From: Acidimicrobiaceae bacterium
GTDB lineage: Bacteria; Actinomycetota; Acidimicrobiia; Acidimicrobiales; Palsa-688
Assembly: GCA_003156795.1 (NCBI GenBank)
Contig: PMHU01000330.1
Span: 651-13,151, forward strand
Direction: 5' to 3'
Length of the DNA stretch: 12,501 nucleotides
Positions 6,695 to 12,501 of this stretch are shown piece after piece. The stretch's first letter is position 1, and each line of letters starts with the position of its first letter. The notes beneath the pieces are model-generated. The model searched no databases and had not been told where the DNA came from. It was given only the letters and a program-made list of their open reading frames with translations. Both the position numbers and the translations under genes were made by a program.

Positions 6695-6700
6695 AGTGTA
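6695..6700 (-). promoter_or_regulatory. Putative -10 box for leaderless dksA-like gene
   Basis: On the minus strand TACACT (TANNNT type) is followed by the seven bases CGGTTCA and then the ATG at 6687. It lies in the 41-bp gap after the Nudix stop. No good -35 hexamer is seen. It would let the DksA-like/M50/HD genes be transcribed separately from pyrG and the Nudix gene. Confidence 0.5.
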
Positions 6701-6728
6701 ACCGGAAGGTGAACTTTGAGAGGCGTCG

Positions 6729-7280
6729 CTAGGCCGTGGCGGCCTCGGTCGAGCGCATAGCGAGACATAGGCCGATGATCGACTTGGCATCGACGATCTC
6801 ACCATTCGCGATCATCGCGGGGACGTCTTTTAAGCGAATTTCCTCTACTGTCATGTGCTGCTCCTCAGCTCCCTGCCGGTCGCTCGGCACCGATTGCAAG
6901 TCCTGGGCCAGGTAGAGGAAGCTGAACTCGTCGGTGAAGCCCGGAGAGTTGTAGAAGCGGGCCAGGAGGTCGAGTCGGCCGGCCCTAAGGCCGACTTCCT
7001 CGGCCAGCTCCCGTCGAGCGGTCACGTCGGCCGGCTCTCCGTCCACGTCGCGCTTGCCGGCCGGTACTTCGAGCAGCTCGCCCCCCACTGCGGCGCGGTA
7101 CTGACGCACCATGACCACGGTCCCCGACCCGGTGAGCGGGACGACGACCACGGCTCCGGGATGATGCACAACGTCGCGCTCGAACTCGATCCCGTCCGGT
7201 CCGGCGAAGCGCGCCGACGCGACCTGAATCAACGACCCCCTGAACAGCTCGGTCTCGCCCAGCTTATGAAACGGGGGCAA
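6729..7280 (-). CDS. Nudix hydrolase, ADP-ribose pyrophosphatase-like
   Basis: This group hydrolyses ADP-ribose and related nucleoside diphosphate sugars to AMP plus a phosphosugar. The 183-residue protein has the Nudix box at residues 75-98: G75, then E82, then R90-E91-L92-A93-E94-E95-V96-G97-L98. There is one residue more than the classic spacing between the first Gly and the first Glu (G-X6-E). From memory, the mycobacterial homologue Rv1700 shares this, so it is probably lineage-typical rather than damaging. The SPGFTDEFSFLYLAQDL segment after the box is typical of ADP-ribose pyrophosphatases. The start is TTG at 7280-7278, inside the end of pyrG (17-bp overlap). It has no strong Shine-Dalgarno, so coupling to pyrG is likely. 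The family is firm; the substrate is inferred. Confidence 0.9.
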   Translation of the reverse strand: MPPFHKLGETELFRGSLIQVASARFAGPDGIEFERDVVHHPGAVVVVPLTGSGTVVMVRQYRAAVGGELLEVPAGKRDVDGEPADVTARRELAEEVGLRAGRLDLLARFYNSPGFTDEFSFLYLAQDLQSVPSDRQGAEEQHMTVEEIRLKDVPAMIANGEIVDAKSIIGLCLAMRSTEAATA

Positions 7281-8925
7281 GACGCTCGACGTCGATCAGG
7301 CGCGGCGCCCGCCCCTCGGCCCGCTCAACTGCGGCCGTGACCAGGCCACGAAACAAGGGGTGGGGTCTGTCCGGGCGACTTTTGAACTCAGGATGAGCCT
7401 GGGTGCCGACCCAGAACGGATGACCGGGTAGCTCCACGAACTCGACCAGCCTGTCGTCCAATGAGCTGCCCGAACTGACCAGGCCCGCCGCTTCCAGCCT
7501 GCCCCTGTAGTGCGGGTTGACCTCGAAACGGTGCCGATGTCGCTCGTACACCAGCTCGACGCCGTAGACACGAGCTACCACGGAGCCGGGAACCAGCTTC
7601 GCCGGGTACACGCCCAAGCGCATGGTGCCGCCCATCTCGACGACTTCGCGCTGCTCGTCCATCAGGTCGATGACCAGGTGCGCAGACGTGGCGTCGAACT
7701 CTCGGGAGTTGGCTCCGGCCAGGCCGGCGACGTTGCGGGCGTACTCGATGACCATGACCTGTAACCCCAAGCACAGTCCCAGACAAGGGATGCCATTGTC
7801 GCGGGCATAGGTCGCGGCCGCGACCTTGCCTTCGACGCCGCGCTCTCCGAAACCACCCGGGATCACGATGCCGTCGAGATCTCGGAGGCGGCCCGCAGCC
7901 AGGAGGCCCTCGACCTCTTCGGCTTGGATCCACTCGAGGTCGATCCTGGCGCCTTGGGCGTAGCCACCGTGGCGCAGGGCTTCGACCACCGACAGGTAGG
8001 CGTCGGGAAGATTGACGTACTTGCCGATCAGTCCGATCCGCACCGGTCGGGTCGCTGCTTCGACCCGAGCAACCAGGGCTTCCCATGCCGAGAGGTCGAG
8101 CCGGCTGACGCCATCGTCATTCGAATCGAGGCCGAGAAGGTTGCAGACGTAGTTGTCCAAACCCTCCTCGTGCAGGGCCAGAGGAATCTCGTACAGGTTG
8201 GGGGCGTCCATACAAGAGATGACGCCTTCCACGGGGACGTCGCTCAAGTTGGAGATCTTGCGCTTCAGTCCGGAAGAGATGCTCCGGTCGCTCCGGCAGA
8301 TGATCACGTCCGGCTGGATACCTCGGCTTCGCAGCTCGGTCACCGAGTGCTGAGTCGGCTTGGTTTTCTGCTCTCCCGACGGCCCCAGATAGGGCACCAA
8401 AGTGACGTGCACGTAGCACACGTTGTCGCGTCCTACGTCCTTTCGGAACTGCCTGATGGCTTCCAGGAAGGGAAGTATCTCGATGTCTCCGACCGTGCCA
8501 CCGATCTCGGTGATCACGACGTCGATCGAGTCCGTCGCCAACCGCTTGATCCTGTCTTTGATCTCGTCGGTGATGTGCGGGATGACCTGAACGGTCTTCC
8601 CCAAGTAGTCGCCCCGTCGCTCCTTGGCGATGACGCTCTGATAGATCGAACCCGTGGTCGCGTTCGACTCGCGATGGAGGTTCTCGTCGATGAACCGTTC
8701 GTAGTGACCCAAGTCGAGATCGGTCTCGCCGCCGTCGTCGGTCACGAACACCTCGCCGTGTTCGAACGGGTTCATGGTCCCTGGGTCTACGTTGATATAG
8801 GGGTCCAGCTTTTGCATGGTCACCCGTAGGCCGCGGCTCTTGAGCAGCCGGCCGAGGGACGACGCCGTCAGCCCCTTTCCCAATGAGCTCGATACCCCGC
8901 CGGTGACGAAGATGTGCTTCGCCAA
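7264..8925 (-). CDS. pyrG: CTP synthase
   Basis: CTP synthase aminates UTP to CTP using ATP and glutamine, the last step of de novo pyrimidine synthesis. The 553-residue protein is full length. The N-terminal synthetase domain opens with KHIFVTGGVSSSLGKGLTAS (residues 3-22, ATP-binding loop), has QKLDPYINVDPGTMNPFEHG at 38-57, and extends to about 270. The C-terminal class I glutamine amidotransferase domain has IPGGFGERG at 355-363, the nucleophile Cys385 in GLCLGLQV, and His511/Glu513 in AHPEFKSRP. The start is TTG at 8925-8923, supported by a strong Shine-Dalgarno (GGAGGA, 5-nt spacer) and by the universal N-terminus. It is followed by the overlapping Nudix gene and preceded by a 102-bp gap after recN that may hold its own promoter. 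Confidence 0.98.
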   Translation of the reverse strand: MAKHIFVTGGVSSSLGKGLTASSLGRLLKSRGLRVTMQKLDPYINVDPGTMNPFEHGEVFVTDDGGETDLDLGHYERFIDENLHRESNATTGSIYQSVIAKERRGDYLGKTVQVIPHITDEIKDRIKRLATDSIDVVITEIGGTVGDIEILPFLEAIRQFRKDVGRDNVCYVHVTLVPYLGPSGEQKTKPTQHSVTELRSRGIQPDVIICRSDRSISSGLKRKISNLSDVPVEGVISCMDAPNLYEIPLALHEEGLDNYVCNLLGLDSNDDGVSRLDLSAWEALVARVEAATRPVRIGLIGKYVNLPDAYLSVVEALRHGGYAQGARIDLEWIQAEEVEGLLAAGRLRDLDGIVIPGGFGERGVEGKVAAATYARDNGIPCLGLCLGLQVMVIEYARNVAGLAGANSREFDATSAHLVIDLMDEQREVVEMGGTMRLGVYPAKLVPGSVVARVYGVELVYERHRHRFEVNPHYRGRLEAAGLVSSGSSLDDRLVEFVELPGHPFWVGTQAHPEFKSRPDRPHPLFRGLVTAAVERAEGRAPRLIDVERLAPVS

Positions 8926-9027
8926 TACACTCCTCCACTCGAGTAATCATTTGAGGCTCTCGGTGGACCCACCGTTCGGCCAAGTCACCCTACCCCAGCG
9001 AGCTCGCCTCCCGGGGCGATGCTCCGG
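8926..9027 (-). other. recN-pyrG intergenic region with a 14-bp palindrome
   Basis: This 102-bp gap holds the pyrG Shine-Dalgarno and a dyad at 8961-8974 (cggtgg-ac-ccaccg, 6-bp arms, 2-nt centre), about 35 nt upstream of the pyrG start. A TAGGGT at 8992-8987 on the minus strand could be a -10 box but has no matching -35. No hairpin followed by a T-run is visible, so I do not call a terminator here. Confidence 0.4.
8931..8936 (-). promoter_or_regulatory. Shine-Dalgarno that fixes the pyrG TTG start
   Basis: On the minus strand GGAGGA lies 5 nt before TTG at 8925. It is the strongest ribosome-binding site seen in the window and supports the TTG over a nearby out-of-frame GTG at 8930. Confidence 0.8.
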
Positions 9028-10683
9028 TCAACCCGACCGCCCGGACGCCCGGGCCAGAAGTTCCTCTGCGTGGCGCTGGGCGGTTTCGCTGCCGGGGCTA
9101 CCAGACAGCATTCGTGACAGCTCTACGACTCGGTCGGGCCCGTCGACCTCGATGACATGTGCCACCGTTCGCTCCCCAGTCGATTCCTTACGAACCACGA
9201 GCTGACGGTCCGCGAACGCCGCCACTTGAGGGAGATGGGTGACAACGAGCACCTGATGGTGTTCCGACAGCGCCGCCAAGGCGCGGCCGACCGCTACTGC
9301 GGCTTCGCCCCCGATCCCGGCGTCCACTTCGTCGAATATCAAGGTCTCAGGATCACCGTCGGGGCGTGCGATCGCCGGCGTACTGCCGATCACCAACCGC
9401 GTCGCGAGCATGGTCCGGGCCAGCTCGCCACCGGACGCCACTTTGGTGAGAGGTAGGACCGGCTCGCCCGGGTTGGCTCCGAGCTTCCAGGTCACCACCT
9501 CGCTGCCGACGTCCTGCCCGATCTCCACCTCGAAACGGGCTTTGGGCATGGCCAGTTCTCGCAATCTGGCCTCGACGGCGCCGGCAAAGCCAGGCGCGGC
9601 CGCCCGTCGAGCCGACCAGAGCCGGGTCTCAGCCTCCTTGACATCCTTCGCCGCTGTCTCCCTCTGGAGCTCGAGGGATGCGGCTCGGCTGTCGTGTGAC
9701 ACCAGCTCTTCCACCCGGCCTCTGACCTCATCGCGGAAGTCCATCACGGCGGCCAGCGTCTCGCCGTACTTGCGCCGGAGGTCGGTCAGCGTTCGGCGTC
9801 GCCCTCCCACCGCGGCCAGACGGGCCGGATCATCCTCGGCGACCTCGGCCACGCTTCGAGCCTCCGCCGCCGCATCCGCCAGCTCCGACTCCAACACCAG
9901 GAGGCGGGCCTCCAACTCGGCTAGAGGCTTCCGTCCGGCCAAAGCGCTCACCACCGCGCCGAGCCGGTCGACCACCCCATCCTCTCCTGACAGGCCCTGC
10001 CAGGCCAGGGAAGCAGCTCCTCGAAGTCCGGACGCGTCCGCGAGGCGCTCCTCCTCCACTTGCAACGCTTCGTCCTCGTCTGGATCCTCGAGTCCGGCCG
10101 CCTCGATCTCCTGGAGCTGATAGCGAAGAAGGTCGAGCTCTCTCGCCCGGGTACGGGCGTCTCCACCCAGGGCCTCCTGGGTGGACACGATCTCTCGCAG
10201 GCGGCGACGGGCTCGTGTCAATTCCTCGTTTGCGATCCCTCCGGCCGAGTCCAGCGCCGACCGCTGGGCGGCCGGGCCGAGCAAGGATTGTTGGGCGTGC
10301 TGGCCGTGCAAGTCGACGAGCGCGCGACCCCGGTCCGCCAGATCTGCCGCGGCCACCATGCGGCCGCCTGCGTAGGCCCGACTCCTCCCCGTCGCCGGAA
10401 CGATCCGGGACAGGATCACTTCACCGGAATCCGGCGCCGCCCCACCCGAGCCTTCCCGCGGGTCCTCCGGCGGCGTCGTGAATCGCCCTTCGACCACCGC
10501 CTCTCGGGCCCCAGGACGGACGAGCATCGATTCGGCGGGCCCTCCGAGGAGAAGCTGTATGGCGTCTACCAGCAGCGTCTTGCCTGCGCCCGTCTCGCCC
10601 GTGAGGGCGGTCAGGCCTGGACCGAGGATGATCCTCACGTCCTCGATGACGCCCAGATGAGATACCCGCAGCTCTTGAAGCAA
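9028..10683 (-). CDS. recN: DNA repair protein RecN
   Basis: RecN is an SMC-like ATPase that acts early in double-strand-break repair and holds DNA ends together. The 551-residue protein has Walker A GETGAGKT at residues 29-36. VDLHGQHAQQSLL at 123-135 is a RecN hallmark. Long coiled-coil arms run at about 150-215 and 325-365, and RRRTLTDLRRKYG lies at 295-307. The ABC signature VASGGELARTMLA is at 415-427, Walker B TLIFDEVDAGIGG at 447-459, and the switch His in THLPQVAAFAD near 482. The start is TTG at 10683-10681, chosen because LLQELRVSHLGVIEDV matches the family N-terminus. It lies 8 bp after the nadK stop with only a weak Shine-Dalgarno. The tlyA-nadK-recN order is conserved in actinobacteria and many Firmicutes. 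Confidence 0.97.
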   Translation of the reverse strand: MLQELRVSHLGVIEDVRIILGPGLTALTGETGAGKTLLVDAIQLLLGGPAESMLVRPGAREAVVEGRFTTPPEDPREGSGGAAPDSGEVILSRIVPATGRSRAYAGGRMVAAADLADRGRALVDLHGQHAQQSLLGPAAQRSALDSAGGIANEELTRARRRLREIVSTQEALGGDARTRARELDLLRYQLQEIEAAGLEDPDEDEALQVEEERLADASGLRGAASLAWQGLSGEDGVVDRLGAVVSALAGRKPLAELEARLLVLESELADAAAEARSVAEVAEDDPARLAAVGGRRRTLTDLRRKYGETLAAVMDFRDEVRGRVEELVSHDSRAASLELQRETAAKDVKEAETRLWSARRAAAPGFAGAVEARLRELAMPKARFEVEIGQDVGSEVVTWKLGANPGEPVLPLTKVASGGELARTMLATRLVIGSTPAIARPDGDPETLIFDEVDAGIGGEAAVAVGRALAALSEHHQVLVVTHLPQVAAFADRQLVVRKESTGERTVAHVIEVDGPDRVVELSRMLSGSPGSETAQRHAEELLARASGRSG

Positions 10684-10691
10684 GGCCAGCT

Positions 10692-11531
10692 CTACCGGTC
10701 TGCCAGGTTGAACTTGCTCTTGAGGATCCGGTGGAAGTTGCGCTCACCGAAGGTGACCAGTCGGGCGTCCTTGGCGCCACGCCGGGAGTGGATCGTCTGC
10801 CCCGGCTGAAGGGTCGTTGTCAGCCATCCGTCGACCACGACGTCCGCGGACTGCTCTCCGATCGGGACGATGGATACGTCCTCGTCGGCGTCGAGGACCA
10901 GGGATCGATCGAACAGCATGTGAGGGGCGACGGGGGTCAGGATCTGCACCTGCGCACGCGGGGACACGATCGGACCCCGCGCCGAGAGGTTGTAAGCCGT
11001 GGAGCCGGTCGGAGTAGCCAGGATCAACGAGTCCGACGCGAACTGAAGAAAGGGGACGCCGCTGACCGACACCTCGGTCCTCATGGTGCGTCCGGGCGAG
11101 GTGCGCTGGAGCACGACGTCGTTGAGGGCGCTGCCGTGAAGAGTCGTGTCCACCCCTCCGTCTCTTTCGTCGGTTACCGAGACGTCGAGGGTCATGCGGG
11201 ACTCGACCTGGTAGTCGCCCGCGAGAAAGCGACGCAAGGCGTCGCGCAAGGCGTCGGGCTCGACCGCAGTCAAGTAGCCGAGATGGCCCAGGTTGACCCC
11301 CAGGACGGGCACCCCGTCGGGACCCACCAGATCGACGGTTCGCAGCATGGTCCCGTCGCCTCCGAGGCTCACGGCGAGATCGAGCGGGCCGGGGGCGGGG
11401 CGCCGGCGACCCGCCCCCGCGTCGAGAAACCTTGCAGTGTGGCCCTGTTCGGCCAGCCATTGTGCGGTTTCCTCGGCCAGGGCGACGGCGCCTTCCCTCT
11501 GGCCATGAACGATGAAGCCGATCGAGGCCAC
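10692..11531 (-). CDS. nadK: NAD kinase
   Basis: NAD kinase phosphorylates NAD+ with ATP or polyphosphate to NADP+, the only route to NADP in most bacteria. The 279-residue protein has the catalytic GGDG at residues 57-60 (SLGGDGTMLRTV). GVNLGHLGYLTAV follows at 78-90, ALNDVVLQR with the Asn-Asp pair at 137-138, and LATPTGSTAYNLSARGPIVS at 171-190, the conserved nucleotide-binding region. The frame is open to 11747, but that stretch overlaps tlyA and is unlike NadK. I place the start at GTG 11531-11529 because AGGGGAG lies 6 nt upstream and the protein then begins with the expected beta strand (ASIGFIVHGQR). Two bases separate it from the tlyA stop, and recN follows after 8 bp. Confidence 0.96.
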   Translation of the reverse strand: MASIGFIVHGQREGAVALAEETAQWLAEQGHTARFLDAGAGRRRPAPGPLDLAVSLGGDGTMLRTVDLVGPDGVPVLGVNLGHLGYLTAVEPDALRDALRRFLAGDYQVESRMTLDVSVTDERDGGVDTTLHGSALNDVVLQRTSPGRTMRTEVSVSGVPFLQFASDSLILATPTGSTAYNLSARGPIVSPRAQVQILTPVAPHMLFDRSLVLDADEDVSIVPIGEQSADVVVDGWLTTTLQPGQTIHSRRGAKDARLVTFGERNFHRILKSKFNLADR

Positions 11532-11533
11532 GT

Positions 11534-12325
11534 CTAACTCCCCTGCTCGCCAGCCGCCTCCGCCAGCGCCTGCTCCACGTCGAGGCCACGTTCGGAGAGC
11601 AGCGTCGCCGCGTCGGATCCGGGACGGAGGTGCGCGAGGAACTCGACGTTGCCGTCGGCGCCACGCAGCGGCGAGACCATGACCCCCATCATGGCCGCTC
11701 CGGCGGCGTCGAACGCGCCTATCGCGCCCATGACGGCTTGGCGCCATACACCTGGGTCCCGGATCACGCCTTTCCCCCGTGACGCTTCGACGCGCCCGGC
11801 TTCGAATTGCGGCTTTATCAGGACGACCACGTCGCCTTGCGCTTTGGCCAGGTTCGCCAGGGCAGCAGCGACGGTCCTCAATGAGATGAAGGACAGATCA
11901 GCGACCACCAGGTCGAACGGCACACCGCCCACGTCGGCCAGGCGCACGGCGCGGATGTCGGTCTTCTCGCGGAGGTCGACTCGCGGGTGGTACCTCAAGC
12001 GTTCATGGATCTGGCCGCGACCCACGTCCACGGCGCACACGCTGGTGGCGCCGCGCTGCAACAGGCAGTCCGTGAATCCTCCCGTCGATGCACCGGCATC
12101 GAGGGCTCGGAGGCCTTCGGGCACGATGTCAAATCGGCTCAGCGCGGCATCCAGCTTTTCTCCGCCCCGGCCGACGAACCGGCTAGGAGGACCAGGGATC
12201 GATATGGGTTCGCCTGGGCCCACCAAACGCGACGCCTTCTCTGCGACGGCGCCGCTCACGTGGACGCGACCGGCTTCGATCAGGTCCGCGGCCTGGGCTC
12301 GACTGACCGCCAGGTGGCGGCGCAC
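11534..12325 (-). CDS. tlyA: TlyA-family 2'-O-ribose rRNA methyltransferase (start uncertain)
   Basis: TlyA methylates ribose 2'-OH groups of 16S and, in mycobacteria, 23S rRNA using S-adenosylmethionine; its loss gives capreomycin resistance there. From the GTG at 12325 the protein has 263 residues. It has an S4 RNA-binding domain (AVSRAQAADLIEAGRVHVSG, 6-25), FVGRGGEKLDAAL at 50-62, the SAM-binding motif LDAGASTGGFTDCLL at 75-89, VADLSFISL with Asp143, and LIKPQFEAG with Lys171. Oddity: the codons before this GTG (ASRRRLDIEL, then VRRHL) continue the conserved TlyA N-terminus in frame back to CTG at 12358, two codons after the upstream gene's TAG. So GTG 12325 is the only standard start, but it trims the S4 domain, and translation from CTG 12358 is plausible. 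Downstream nadK follows after 2 bp. Confidence 0.92.
   Translation of the reverse strand: MRRHLAVSRAQAADLIEAGRVHVSGAVAEKASRLVGPGEPISIPGPPSRFVGRGGEKLDAALSRFDIVPEGLRALDAGASTGGFTDCLLQRGATSVCAVDVGRGQIHERLRYHPRVDLREKTDIRAVRLADVGGVPFDLVVADLSFISLRTVAAALANLAKAQGDVVVLIKPQFEAGRVEASRGKGVIRDPGVWRQAVMGAIGAFDAAGAAMMGVMVSPLRGADGNVEFLAHLRPGSDAATLLSERGLDVEQALAEAAGEQGS
11538..11544 (-). promoter_or_regulatory. Shine-Dalgarno that fixes the nadK GTG start
   Basis: AGGGGAG on the minus strand, within the last codons of tlyA, lies 6 nt before GTG at 11531. It selects this start over the longer open frame that reaches 11747. Confidence 0.75.
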
Positions 12326-12361
12326 CAGCTCGATATCGAGGCGGCGACGGGAGGCCAGGAG

Positions 12362-12501
12362 CTAGCTCGCGGCCTTCCTGGCGGCGGCCTTCTTGGCCGC
12401 AGGCGCCTTCTTGGCGGGGGACGCCTTCTTCGCCGGGGAAGCCTTCTTGGCCGCCGCCTTCTTGGCCGCAGGCGCCTTCTTGGCGGGGGACGCCTTCTTC
12501 G
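12362..12501 (-). CDS. Lys/Ala/Pro-rich C-terminal tail of a probable nucleoid-associated protein, cut by window edge
   Basis: Only the last 45 codons are present, built almost wholly from KKASPA, KKAPAA and KKAAA units and ending RKAAS-stop. Such basic, low-complexity tails occur on actinobacterial HU (HupB-type) and histone-H1-like proteins, where they bind DNA non-specifically, but also on other proteins. The folded part that would decide lies beyond the right edge. The open frame, the in-frame periodic repeats and the TAG at 12364-12362 support a real coding region. It lies in the same orientation and frame as tlyA, separated from it by that TAG, so the two may share a transcript. Confidence is good that this is coding, low on identity. 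Confidence 0.65.
   Translation of the reverse strand, partial: KKASPAKKAPAAKKAAAKKASPAKKASPAKKAPAAKKAAARKAAS
12387..12501 (-). repeat. Perfect 46-bp direct repeats, 69-bp period, encoding KKASPA/KKAPAA units
   Basis: Plus-strand positions 12387-12432 and 12456-12501 carry the same 46 bases, beginning gccttcttggccgcaggcgc and ending cgccttcttcg. The offset is 69 bp, or 23 codons, so the frame is kept. The second copy runs up to the window edge, so the array may continue. Confidence 0.9.

Noticed and set aside
10060..11537. Plus-strand frames of about 250-270 codons opposite recN and nadK
   Set aside because: Both true genes carry complete catalytic motifs on the minus strand; the plus-strand products look like shadow sequence.
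12362..12501. Tandem repeats at the right edge as a CRISPR array or mobile-element end
   Set aside because: The repeats keep a coding frame, have no unique spacers and encode a regular KKA-type tail.

Overview
The window is high-GC DNA (about two thirds G+C by eye) from a bacterial chromosome. It is packed with housekeeping genes, and every gene except trpS lies on the minus strand. Several features point to Actinomycetota, possibly an uncultured acidimicrobial or thermoleophilic lineage (an inference): a TlyA-type rRNA methyltransferase next to nadK and recN, a TyrA with a C-terminal ACT domain, a small DksA/TraR zinc-finger protein, a Lys/Ala/Pro-rich nucleoid-protein-like tail, very few ATG starts, and TANNNT -10 boxes placed for leaderless transcription. 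No rRNA, tRNA, CRISPR array, insertion sequence or phage gene was seen, and there is no gene-free stretch longer than about 105 bases.

Layout in the direction of minus-strand transcription (right to left). The right edge holds the repetitive C-terminal tail of a Lys/Ala/Pro-rich protein (12362-12501). Then come tlyA (11534-12325, possibly from 12358), nadK (10692-11531) and recN (9028-10683), closely packed and probably co-transcribed. After about 100 bp come pyrG (7264-8925) and an ADP-ribose-pyrophosphatase-like Nudix gene that overlaps it (6729-7280). A second unit follows: a DksA/TraR-like gene with its own apparent leaderless promoter (6340-6687), an M50 site-2 protease (5571-6287) and an HD-domain protein (5026-5574). 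trpS (3974-4978) runs the other way. It converges on the HD gene and diverges from scpA across a 50-bp two-way promoter region. The last unit is scpA, scpB, rluB-like, tyrA and aroA (3923 to the left edge), with aroA cut by the window.

The genes serve basic cell functions. ScpA and ScpB are the kleisin and winged-helix partners of SMC in chromosome segregation. RluB and TlyA modify rRNA. TyrA and AroA belong to the shikimate/aromatic branch, and TrpS uses its end product. PyrG and NadK make CTP and NADP. RecN works in double-strand-break repair. The Nudix protein probably clears ADP-ribose-type metabolites. The DksA-like / M50 protease / HD trio is the least understood part.

This is an ordinary core-genome region. 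I did not find a convincing undescribed system. The points most worth a second look are: (i) tlyA, whose conserved N-terminus reads in frame up to the stop codon of the upstream gene with only a CTG as start; (ii) the mirrored leaderless promoters between scpA and trpS; (iii) a His/Asp-rich repeat tail on ScpB; (iv) perfect 46-bp repeats in the Lys/Ala/Pro tail; and (v) gene order that resembles the tlyA-to-scpB region of mycobacteria but lacks several genes found there.
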